64,000 bases of DNA from Henricia sp. BOLD:AAB3569 (lineage: Eukaryota > Echinodermata > Asteroidea > Spinulosida > Echinasteridae). The notes beneath the pieces were generated by a model. The model saw only the letters and a list, made by a program, of their open reading frames with translations, was not told the DNA's origin and did no database searches. A program made the translations under genes and the position numbers. Below, in pieces: positions 22,401-31,800 of the stretch (positions within the stretch are counted from its first letter, which is position 1; each line of letters begins with the position of its first letter). The stretch is taken from positions 868,001 through 932,000 of the forward strand of contig JBBELK010000525.1 of the NCBI GenBank assembly GCA_037783545.1. Reading direction: 5' to 3'.

Positions 22401-23433
22401 TCTTTAAAGACGATTCGTACTTTACTGTGTCGCAATTTTCTACAATGTATATCATCATTAACAACGAAATTTCAATTGCCATATTATTATACCTTTTGTC
22501 ACGGTGCAGACATCTGTGTCTCGTAGAAGTCTGCCCTGAATGACGCACACCGAGTAATGGCCGTACTCTTTAGTAAACCCAGCTGGGTGCAGTCACAATC
22601 TGGGTCGTTAGTCACGGGAAACCATCGCTCCTCCATGTTGTAGATTGGATCGCGTAACTTTTTAAAATTGCAGCATGAAGTCGACAGGATGCACGACACG
22701 CCTGAAATTTATATTAGATTTTCTTCTTTTAACTTTCAGGCAAACAAGAATTCAAAAATCATGACATTTAAGATGCATGGTTCTTTGTTTGGATCTTAAA
22801 TTACAATGTATAAACAGATTGGAAACAAAAAATATTAACTTCTTCTCATCTCTGAGAATCAAAGTTATTTTTGATCAAACTGCATTGAACTTTAGTATAA
22901 TATACAAACTGGGTTGAATTGGTGTTATGCACAAACCAAGGATGTACACACTGTCATAGGCCTAAAATAAGGGGCCAATCTGTTTTACGGAAACGTTCTG
23001 ACAGCAACATTTTTAGAACCTTTCCCATATTTTTACGTAATTGTACGGAGCAAGGTCCTTAAATAAACGGGCCAAATTCAAACCATTCCAGTGCACATGT
23101 ACCCCTTTTTACGAAAAAAATGTTCTGGCGGCAAATCTTTTTCTCTAGACTTCCGTAATTTTACGGAATAAAATCCGTAGTTTTACAGTTAATATGTACG
23201 GATACTGCACGGGGCAAATTTCGTAAACACATAACAGTTTGTCCGCAAAAATACGGAACTTTTTTGTGGTGTATTTTACACAAACACAGTTTCAAATTCC
23301 GTGAAATCACAACGAACATAATAGCACATCATGCATGCTCTTAGTATAGGCCTACAGATAAAACATTTCCGAAGAACTTACCAGTAAACACTGTATACAT
23401 TGTGAAAAGTGTGGCTACAACAAAATATTTCAT
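16248..23433 (-). CDS. Gene model G2: secreted Cys-rich/EGF/EGF/F5-8C protein, Cys-rich exon frameshifted
   Basis: Seven minus-strand exons: signal peptide (23382-23433), Cys-rich (22493-22701), EGF (21935-22048), EGF (21681-21794), then F5/8C in three parts (17607-17726, 16519-16709, 16248-16400). All module borders are phase 1, and the domain ends in phases 1-0 then stop. It is the most complete locus in the window. The Cys-rich exon has lost 7 bp, which shifts the frame to a TGA at 22499-22501. Skipping that exon would join the signal peptide to the first EGF in frame, giving roughly 250 residues. Secretion is supported by the signal peptide and disulphide-rich modules; function is inferred from domain type. 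Confidence 0.75.
16519..16709 (-). CDS. G2 exon: middle of F5/8C domain
   Basis: 191 nt, acceptor CTCGTAG, donor GTG/gtaatg, phases 1-0. It encodes [34 protein letters not shown] and DGSNKV: the W-x-Q-V-D-L and I-x-T-Q-G core strands of a discoidin domain. Confidence 0.9.
16720..17600. other. G2 intron
   Basis: Between the first and second F5/8C exons. The string at 16745-17165 (AATAGCCCAACAAAG, ATTTTTAAAAACTGC and neighbouring words) matches 57360-57910 in inverted order, indicating a dispersed repeat. No further exon seen. Confidence 0.4.
17607..17726 (-). CDS. G2 exon: first third of F5/8C domain
   Basis: 120 nt, phase 1-1, acceptor TTTATAG, donor CATG/gtatag. It encodes [20 protein letters not shown], then [18 protein letters not shown]. 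Confidence 0.88.
17873..17988. promoter_or_regulatory. Cluster of octamer (ATGCAAAT) motifs plus TATA-like box
   Basis: Five exact ATGCAAAT octamers (starting 17873, 17897, 17949, 17961, 17981) and one ACGCAAAT (17920), followed by CTATAAATA at about 17996. The octamer is the known POU/Oct recognition site. All face the same way in repeated GCCCAAAAnnATGCAAAT units, so a small tandem repeat could also explain them. It lies in the G2 intron before the F5/8C part. Confidence 0.5.
18000..19319. other. G2 intron with duplicated segment
   Basis: 18780-18980 matches 20860-21040 (TTGAAAACATTTTCCGAT repeats, then AAGCCATATAATTCAGACACGG). 19239-19323 holds a ~40-bp direct duplication. No exon seen. 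Confidence 0.45.
19320..20110 (+). mobile_element. 5'-truncated LINE (CR1/L2/Jockey-like) 3' end
   Basis: An open frame to TAA (19681-19683) reads [20 protein letters not shown], then [20 protein letters not shown] and [11 protein letters not shown]. This is the conserved C-terminus after the reverse transcriptase domain in CR1/L2/Jockey-type LINEs. A 3' UTR follows with GGGCCTCAATGAAAACCAGC and a short (AAT)n tail. The same tail occurs at 59700-59810. The LINE lies in the G2 intron, opposite to G2. Confidence 0.85.
20238..20437. repeat. 15-bp G-rich minisatellite
   Basis: About 11-13 copies of GGGGGGCAAGGGAGC, followed by an (almost) pure G run at 20443-20460. It has strong G-quadruplex potential on the plus strand. 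Overlapping frames of Pro repeats are artefacts. Confidence 0.95.
20730..20808 (-). pseudogene. 3' fragment of a Cys-rich module exon
   Basis: Reads [14 protein letters not shown], then EVYTMAKG with the donor AAAAG/gtaaaa still present. The 5' two thirds are replaced by a minisatellite, and the last Cys is Tyr. A dead duplicate of the Cys-rich exon. Confidence 0.8.
20808..20960. repeat. Short minisatellite (TTGAGAACATTTCCCGAT-like)
   Basis: About eight degenerate ~20-bp units joined to the broken Cys-rich exon. Similar units occur at 18783-18830. Confidence 0.8.
21217..21456. mobile_element. Palindromic MITE with CGCGCG inner hairpin
   Basis: Outer ends GGATTCAGCCTCATTAAAAT and GGCTGGATCCGCCACTG resemble the CAGTGGCGGATCCAG family. 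An inner inverted repeat (21314-21421) has long GCGCGC tracts. Confidence 0.65.
21681..21794 (-). CDS. G2 exon: EGF module 2
   Basis: 114 nt, phase 1-1, encoding [16 protein letters not shown], then [12 protein letters not shown] with six cysteines and a calcium-binding type start (E-I-D-x-C). Acceptor CACACAG, donor GCCAG-G/gtatgc. It is the only copy of this EGF subtype in the window. Confidence 0.85.
21935..22048 (-). CDS. G2 exon: EGF module 1
   Basis: 114 nt, phase 1-1, encoding [16 protein letters not shown], then [14 protein letters not shown]. Six EGF cysteines are intact. Near-identical to the exon at 2676-2789. Confidence 0.9.
22071..22260. mobile_element. AT-rich palindromic element (copy 2)
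   Basis: Same termini and AATTACGAATTAG core as 3380-3682 but shorter. It starts 22 bp from the EGF acceptor. Confidence 0.7.
22493..22701 (-). pseudogene. G2 Cys-rich exon with 7-bp deletion
   Basis: Matches the 216-nt exon at 3948-4163 but is 209 nt. Seven bases are missing after TCTGTGTCTCG on the plus strand, so translation runs [12 protein letters not shown] to TGA. Acceptor and donor are preserved. Either this allele of G2 is null, or the exon is skipped, which keeps frame because the flanking borders are both phase 1. Confidence 0.85.
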
Positions 23434-23770
23434 TCTGCCGCGTTTCCACCAGATATTATAGCAGTGCAACCTCTTAAATCAAGACAAATCGGATGCTTTT
23501 AACAGTCAGAAGCCAGAATTATTTATTTGTTTTCTGGGACTAGTAAATCAAGACTGAAAAGGGTTGTGCATTGCAGGTATACTAACCATCTGATGAACAC
23601 TATTCGCCAATATTACCTGTGGTCGTCACGGCAACGTTTATACCAATATTAACCGCGTCAGGTATAGTCAAGGTTGTTTTTGTTTTTGTTTACAAGATGA
23701 CAGCTATTCGATACGGTCTACAATGACTTTTGGCCATCTCTTTCCCTGGAAAAACTGATTATCAGTGGCG
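22880..23770. repeat. Segmental duplicate (pairs with 7170-8060)
   Basis: Collinear partner of the G1 signal-peptide region. It lacks the 4475-7177 elements that precede the G1 copy. Confidence 0.85.
23382..23433 (-). CDS. G2 exon: signal peptide
   Basis: 52 nt, ATG to donor TTTACTG/gtaagt, phase 1, encoding [17 protein letters not shown]. It is the first exon of G2 and has the usual hydrophobic core. Confidence 0.8.
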
Positions 23771-24229
23771 GATCCAGGGGTGGATTGCAATGAAGAAAGT
23801 TAGGACGTCCTAACCCATAGGACGTCCTAACTCTGACATCACTAAGACATCATAGATGACTTTGCCCTGCAATAAAACATTACTTTTCACAATGTATTTA
23901 ACGCCACTGTCATGCGTACGTACGGCAGCAACGACCGGCGAATGCATGCGCGACGGTATGCAAACACACGGCTGCGATTGAAACGCCGTTCACAACAGTA
24001 AAGACATACAACCATTTATGTCTTAGCCAAGACGTCCCAACTTTTGGACATTGCAAGACTGTTTTTAATGTGTCGTAGGTAAGATGTCATAAACTCAATT
24101 AGGACATGATGTGTCTCAGACCTAAGACGGTTATATTGCAATCCACCCCTGCCTCATTAAAATACAGGAATACAAATGAAATAGCCCCCCGAAATCCACT
24201 GTATTTTAATGAGGCTGGATCCGCCACTG
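23763..24229. mobile_element. CAGTGGCGGATCC MITE carrying a nested element
   Basis: Outer ends CAGTGGCGGATCCAG and CTGGATCCGCCACTG. A second element splits it (23775-24151). Confidence 0.7.
23775..24151. mobile_element. Nested CAGGGGTGGATTGCAA element
   Basis: Perfect inverted ends CAGGGGTGGATTGCAAT and ATTGCAATCCACCCCTG. The interior repeats AGGACGTCCTAA and GACATC words. A second copy enters the window end at 63913. Confidence 0.8.
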
Positions 24230-24323
24230 ATTATCTGAAGCCTGATTGGTCGATAATAGCAATGGTACAATTTCCAAGGCGTGGTTATGGTGTCCACCAT
24301 GAAATTACCATTGGCACCACGGG

Positions 24324-24674
24324 TAGACTGGTTTCCGTCCACATATTCCACACAGGAGAATATAAGGACAGGTAAAGGGCGCTTCATCTTGATCTGTAAT
24401 TGGTCGTCTTTGCGCGTGCGCATTGTGTTTTTTATATTTAAAAATTGGCCAAGCCCTTTGCTATAGGCAATGTACTTTATTTACATAATTGGATATGTTC
24501 GACACGCACGGCCAAGTTACAAATGTCAATGCAAAGTCTGCGCACTTACTAAAAAAAATAAAAAATAATAATAACCACGTGACGGGCAGAATTCTGCCCG
24601 TCATGGCTGCCTTTTACCAATCCCTATATTTTCGCAATAAGCGAACCAATCTATAGGGATCGGGAACCAATCTA
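24324..24674. mobile_element. MULE-like MITE, 9-bp target duplication
   Basis: Ends TAGACTGGTTTCCG and CGGGAACCAATCTA, flanked by exact CACCACGGG (24315-24323 and 24675-24683). A 9-bp duplication is typical of Mutator-like elements. Copy 2 is at 33571-33917. Confidence 0.85.
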
Positions 24675-25044
24675 CACCACGGGCGGAAAAACAAGAAAAA
24701 GAAACTGAGATATCATTGCTCATTGTAACTAAAGTAGGGCACATGAATCAAAGGGGGTTATCATCTGTTATGGGGCTGAATTTCCTCTTTAAAATGACAC
24801 CCTGATCATGTCAGTGACCAATGTTATGCAACCTGGGTCTAGTTTTGGATTTGCGCCACCTTCTTTAATGGCGTCAAGTGGCCTAAACCATGCAGTCATA
24901 ACCTGTTTGGCCTGGACGATCATTACTTGATACTCTCCATTGGCAAAGCCTCTAGGAGGCCTCAGAAATTAACACGCTAATAAAATGTTCAGGGGAGAAA
25001 ACCTATAAAACCGAACACATTTAGGCCTACATGAGAAGGTTCTT

Positions 25045-25312
25045 TCCTCGCCTTTCACCTCTGGGGTCCCGGGTTCGAATCCGGGGCGTGTATGTGGATT
25101 GGGTATGCATTCCCTACTTGACCGCGTGGGTTTTTCCCTGGGGCATTTCTCTGGGGGTTTTCCTCCCACTTCTAAAACTGCAACTCCTTCTTCGTCATCT
25201 CAAGTTGATAATAGTATAGTTAAAGCTAAAACCGTATAGTTGATGGTATAAAGGGCCTTAGTTGCCAAAGATGCCATAAAATATACAACAACAACAACAA
25301 CAACAACAACAA
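25045..25312 (+). mobile_element. tRNA-derived SINE
   Basis: Has a box B-like GGTTCGAATCC, a body with CGTGGGTTTTTCCCTGGGG and TTTTCCTCCCACTTCTAAAA, and an (AAC)n tail. A second copy is at 62125-62360. This body is of a type I associate with widespread invertebrate SINEs. Box A is weak, so the 5' end is uncertain. Confidence 0.65.
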
Positions 25313-26714
25313 CTACATGAGAATGCAGCGGTTTTGTTGAGTCGAAGGTCCGGGCGAGGTCGATGCAATTCAGCAGGCCCTGTTGTAGCACATCGGCCAT
25401 AGACGAAATGGTTTAGGACTGGCCCCAACCATGTTTTTAAAAAATGTCCTGTGGAATACCCTTCTTATGTGAGACGACATAAACTTTCTTCCGATCTTCA
25501 GAGGAGTATTGGGTTTCGCTAATGGATTCTTTATCGTCCAAAAAGGAAAGGCCTAGCCATGGTTTAGGCCATTGGACGCCATAAACTAAAATGGCGCAAG
25601 TCCTAAACCAGACCTTGCATAACATTGGGCACTGCTCACTCAACCGAAAACATAATGATATGATCACGGTGTCATTTTAAAGAGGAGATTCAGCCCTAAA
25701 AGATGATATCTCCCTTTGATTCATATGCGGCTATACTTTAGTTACAATTACCAATAATATCTCCGGGTTTTTGTTTTGTTTAGTGCATTACATTTTTTAA
25801 CATGGAAATGTTTTCAACTTGTGCATTTTAAAAATAACTTAGCAGTCTTGTATCCGAGGCACTGCAGTACAAAGTGAATGATATCTTACCGCATATTGAA
25901 AACACCAGACCAAACGATTCACAACTCTTACAATTCTATGCGACTAATGTCGGCCTAATAAAGATCTAATAAACACATTAAAATGTACGAAAATATTCAA
26001 AAATACATAAGAATAATATATAATATAGTTTACCTATAAGTCGAAAGTAGGCCTACGCGTGGGTATTTTGGATGATAAAGAACCGTCTTTAATAGTTTAA
26101 CTGCAGCCTCAAAATATGGATTTATTAAGTCACAATTTCGAAAAATTGTTTTGATAAAAACGGTATACATTGTTCTAACTTAACTTGTGTAGCTAAGGAT
26201 AATTGATGAATCAGTATTCTTAACGTTTACTACAATATATATTTTATGTGTTTTTAAAAGACTTTACGTGCAATTATATTAAAGGAGCATGACCAGGGTT
26301 TCTGGAAAATAGTTTTCAATGTAACTTACCAATATTATCAAGTAACTCCCATACACACCTCCCATGTCCAAAAAACCCGAAAAAATTCGCGATTTCCAGT
26401 CAAAAATTAAACAAAACTATCGAGACGGATTTCACCAGATATATTTTGCATGAAGCCCGCCCTCTACAGTCTGAATACGCGCAATCACGCTGAAGTCTTG
26501 CCTCATGCATATGTATGTTCACCTTCGTAGTACTTTTAGTCTTGATATTTAATTTGTTTACATTAAATAATTTATTTAACAAAATGTGTAACGTATAAAT
26601 TGTACTTGTGCTTGAAAATATTTTTTTTGATCAGCTAAGCAACACAAAATTAAGAAAAATTAATTATATGTACGTCTCCGGTTCCAAGTGGTTTACATGG
26701 AGCCGAAACATCGT

Positions 26715-26804
26715 TAGACTGGTCTCCCTGTCCATGTGCGCTACGCCGCTCTCGCTCATATACGACGAAGGGGGTGTAAATATGTGGACAGGGGAACCAG
26801 TCTA
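26715..26804. mobile_element. 90-bp MULE-like mini-hairpin
   Basis: TAGACTGGTCTCCCTGTCCA to the inverted end ...CCAGTCTA, with an inner ATATACGACG palindrome. Same family ends as 47800-48358. No target duplication seen. Confidence 0.7.
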
Positions 26805-28748
26805 GGTCCACGCATGGTCTCAGGCAACGTCAATATTTATTAAACTTTTCGATGTTTTCTCACCCACAAAAAATGACACTTATAAATCTTACATTTATAA
26901 AAATGTTTATAGACAAAATAGATTATTTATTTCAATAAAAGTGATAAACTGAACTGGAAATGCGACGTTATTTATATCAATAAGATAAAGTCTTATTTAG
27001 ATGTCGATTGAGGGCGCTAGTCATGTAAATCGAAATCGCATTATGGACGAAACCGGGCAGTCGGAACAAGAAAGTAAAGTTTACAATAAATCGGTGGATT
27101 TTCGACGATATCCTCGGAAATATGCGGCCTAGAAGCGCGGGAGTTTCAGTTTCGTAATCAGAAAAATATAACGGATGTTATGATATAAAAATCTCATGAC
27201 CCATAAGGTAAGTCCCGGGGAGTTATGGGTAAAAAAAAGTGATCTGGTCACACTCCTTTAAAAGAAATCTTGAACAACAACAATATATTTTTAATTGTTT
27301 TCTATAAAGCTCTATAATTTCTCTCACGAAACCATATCATTTCTATCACATCCAATGTTTGGTTGTATCATTTTAATGGTGATTAGGCACCACACCAAAT
27401 GCGTACATTACCATGACTCCAAGATTTTCCTCTTCCGAAGATACTTTTGCAAGTTAGATGCAAAGTATGGGTGCGTTATTCAACATCTGGATAACAAAGA
27501 AATCCAAAGAAATAAAGTCCAATGAAATAGGTACTACATGTATCGTTTAAAGTTTTAAGAGATACCAAACTCATCAAATATGCCTTATTATATAAATTAC
27601 TGTAGACAACACATACACACAAAATAATTCTGGACATATTTCGTATGAGTCTTATTTTTGTTAAAATTAAGGGTCCAGTTTGGCAATTACCCTCCAAAGA
27701 AATGACTGAATTATTATCTAAAAGCTTACTTGTTATCAAGACGGTAATGGCAGTAATCATCTTGTGAAATTATTTCGTCTGAAATGCCCCCATGGAGGAA
27801 AAAAGTGTCAAAACTATCTTAATCTCCAAAGATTGCCTGTAGGCGATTTTTGGAGCCATTCATTCGTGCACAAAAAACCATGCTCGTTTTTTTTTCAGGT
27901 TTTCTAAAGTATTACTGCATCTATGTGGCAGTTGTGCCGAAACCTGGTGGTGGATTTGCTCACTGCATACACTTGACCACTGTCTGTTACCGACACTTGT
28001 CACTTCTAAATACGGTTCATTTCTTATTTATTTTATCCAACATGCAAGAAATCTAAATCCCGGAGCAGTGGTGCACATACTGTACTGTAAATTCAATATC
28101 TCACTTCTCCTAGTATAAAGATACTGCTTGCATGAGCCACTTGTCGTACAAAACGACATTTTGCTGCACTAGTCCAGAAGACACTACTGACTACAGAGGT
28201 TGCGAGCATACAGTTATACGACAAGGCAATATGATGAACTATCAGGTGAACATGGTGAAGGTCGACATATAACTCATGTAACGTGAGCCAGTCTAAACGT
28301 TCTCAATTGAGTCCATGGTTCACACACAAAAACGATATATACGGGTTTATACAAACAGACAAACTTGACGTGAAAACAAGTGAAAGTACAAAACCAAAAT
28401 GGCTCCTTGTGCAGTTTTTACCACCACTGCTTGTTTTGGCTAGTTATACAGTTATCGCCACTTCCATTCGGGGTCACAAACAGGCTCGACGGGGTTGATA
28501 TTTGATGATATTATTCAGCAAAGATGATAATAATAATAAAAATCCCGTTCCGTCTTCCGGTTTTACGAACCCCGTAAACAGCGCCCTCCAGAGGCGACAA
28601 AGTAGGCAAATTACTAACCACGCCCACAGAACAACCCCTTTTGTCCACAACAGCAGTAATACATATGCTTTCAATTACGAGTGGAAATAACGCCGTTTTG
28701 AACAGTTTATCAACCATGTACTCTACCTTTAATATATAGTTACCTCGA

Positions 28749-28889
28749 CTAGGCTCGACAACCAAGAACCTCAAATCGAATACAGATAGACCGCTCCCAA
28801 GTCAGGGGCCGTATCTGAAGAAACCGCGTCCGCAGAACCACGGGAAAGTAGTTAGTCACGTGTGTGCTGTGGTCAAAATTGGCCTGAAA
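28749..28889 (-). CDS. G3 last exon: end of F5/8C domain and stop
   Basis: 141 nt. Acceptor CCATTCAG, then [39 protein letters not shown] and TAG. Phase 0 start. Identical in structure to 52902-53042. Confidence 0.9.
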   Translation of the reverse strand, partial: FQANFDHSTHVTNYFPVVLRTRFLQIRPLTWERSICIRFEVLGCRA

Positions 28890-31800
28890 CTGAATGGATT
28901 CAGAGAACAAAACTCAATGAGCCGTCCTGATCATATAGGCACATAAACGAAATAACAGAGGTATAGAAGCTTTGCACGGCAGCAATGTCCATTTTGTGTC
29001 CATATGTGCGTCCGACATGAACACCTTTCCATTAGCCTTTTAGAAGTATGGCGGAACAAAAGGAGAGGGCGCTATTTTTTTGGGGTATGAATTTTTTTAA
29101 CAATTGTTTTTTATTCCAAAAACACGATTTTCATGTTGCAATTATAATACAGAAACAGAATTATCAATAAAATTAAAAAGTCCAAAGTAAAAAATGCAGT
29201 TATATTGCATTTTATTCGATTTTATACCCACTTCAAAGGGCGCCCTCCTATTGTGTCCGCCATACTTCAAAAAGGCTAATTGTCACCTACCCAAAAATAT
29301 GGCCACCACTGCAAAGGGTCTGTAGATTAATAAAATGAACGTCATTTCCAAGGGTAACTGGGTCTACACATTCGCTGGTAATCTGAAACATCCATTGCTA
29401 AAGTGCAGGGAAACATTTCACTGGTTTTAGTGTAGACCCAGTAACATTGGCAACACACAAAGGTTGACTTTTTTCTTTAGTTTTCTATTGCCCTTTCGGG
29501 TTTTTTCTTCTTTAAATTCCACTCTCGGTTTTGCATGGACGTACAACACACTGTAAAAGAATTGACCGTATTTTTTTAAGGAGAAAAGTAAATACATTTT
29601 TACGGGAAGTGCCCGTAAATGCATTTTTACGGGCGAACCCGTAAAAATCCTTTCACAATGCATTGTGGGATTGCGCGTATACTGAACAGATTTCCCTTGT
29701 AATGATGGTGATTTTCTTCAGTTTTTCAGTTTTGAGTTGTGTAATTGATTTTTTTTTTGCTCGGAAAAGATGACAATTGACAGTTGATGGGTACACGTTA
29801 ATTTAAGCTGGTGACAGATGAGCGATTAATACTAAAATTAATTTAGTACACGATGTAAGGCCTACGCCTACACGCAGCATAAATATAAGTCGCTACAAGA
29901 CAATATATACTGTACATGTAGTTGAATTACTGTCAAGCCACACCTTCCATAGCACGAATCAGCAAAATTCCGAAATTCGGAATTCACGTTTAACAATTTA
30001 CGGGACAACCGTTCAAATTACGGCAGATAGTAGGTGGGAACTCGCTGCACACCTTCGACCGTAAAATTCACGGGCAATTGTTTACAGTGCAGGCAAAGTA
30101 AAACATGCATGCTCATAATAACCAAAAATTGCATATAAATTTTGAATTTTTGTAGAATTCCAGCGCCTATCATGCACTCATAAAAGGGGAAATCAAAATG
30201 TATACCACTTTGTCCGAACCATCAGAGGCCAATATGTATTGCCAATTGTTGCCATCGTCGCCATATTGGAGCCTGTATGATGTAGTCCACGTGTTACTTT
30301 TTTGTCTGCCCTGCGTGATTAGGCCAACCACAGAAGTAGGTTGGACCAAGTCAACGCGTATCCATTGGGAATTATCCACGACATTAGCGCACCAGGCAGC
30401 TGTAATAAGTAAATGAATGCAGTAAATTAACATATACAAGAAATATATTTCTGACGCAATCCCAAATTCGACCAATGATCAGCTGCTGCTGGTGAAGAAA
30501 ACGCCAATCATTGATTGAATTCATTTCAACGTCACGAACGTGCCTCTGAGCCTCTGACGTAACCACAAATTCGACCAATGATCAGCTTTTCGGGCAATGA
30601 TTACTTTTTCGGACAATCACATCCATTGCACGGGCGGCCATGGCGGGGCGGGGGGGTGGGGATGGGGGAGGGGGATGGAGGAGGGGGGGGGGATGGAGGA
30701 GGGGGGGATGGGGGAGGGGGGAGGGGGAGGGGAGGGGGAGGGGGGAGGGGGGGGGGGTTAGTCACATTGTCACCGTGCGTCATGCATGCGTAGGTGTATT
30801 ATAATAGCATTTCAAGATGAAAACCTGCCCCCTTTCATGGCTGCTGGTGCAAAGGGTATATATATACTTAGTATATAGTACTCATGCTTTAGTTTGTTGC
30901 GTATATATCCGTAACCCGTAAGACCTACATTCTTACAGTTGGTGTTAAGTCTGGCCGTTTCCTTGTAGTACCCCACGTTTCCGATGGATGAAGTGAACAA
31001 ACGGTTGTCAGGTATGGCACGACTTTCCATTCCTAGTGGTTCGCGGCAAGCTAAACAAGAAATGAGACACATACGATTATAAACCGCAAATTATGATCTG
31101 ACTGAAAAATCAAGGAGGCTGAGAGATACGTAGCATTGTCTGTCAGTAACGTGCATGAACACCACTTAAGGCAAGGCCGGTTACACCAGCCTCTGTAGGA
31201 GCCGCTGAGGCAGTGTGCGCCACTTGACACCGGAATGTCCTCCTGCACTTTTAGTGCTGTTTTAGAGACTCGCGGCTCCAGAGGTCATGTCATCCCATTG
31301 AAAACCCAACAAATTGGATTTTCTGAAAGCCCCTTACTACATGATTCTCCCAGAAACAGGAAATGTCACATTTCATTTTGTTAAAACAGCTTGAAACAGG
31401 TCCACTTGGACCTGAGCGAAATCTCTGAAGTGGATCGTCTTAAAAGCGATTCACAAATTCACCGTTAGTATTCAACAGGGCTGTAGTCGAGTCCACACGT
31501 GCACTGTAACAAATTATGGGTAAAATAAAGTTGGAGAATTTCATTTTGACGTTTGTTGGGTCATATTTCCTCAACATAGGCCTATGCAGAAAATGTTCTG
31601 TTTGGTAAAACATCCAGAACACCAACGTTGGTTACATGCAAAGTTCTGTAAATTGGGAAAACAGCGGCTATTTATTGGGTACTTGTTCACCTCTTGCTGA
31701 AATAATTAAAAGGTTGAGCATATTACACAGACAAACAAAATTTTCTCCATCTGTTGGAGATTGTGAAGACAAGAGATGGCGCTTCAAAGTATACTCTAAA

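Larger units (their letters stand above)
25345..28890. repeat. Segmental duplicate (pairs with 51180-53045)
   Basis: Long collinear match, including the last exon of G3. 26280-27260 and 28050-28680 are extra here. A third, more diverged copy runs 44755-46150. Apart from the last exon I see no gene in it. Confidence 0.8.

Noticed and set aside
25286..25312. (AAC)n microsatellite as an independent feature
   Set aside because: It is the 3' tail of the adjacent SINE.
30578..30793. Gly-rich frame
   Set aside because: Translation of a GGGGGA simple repeat.
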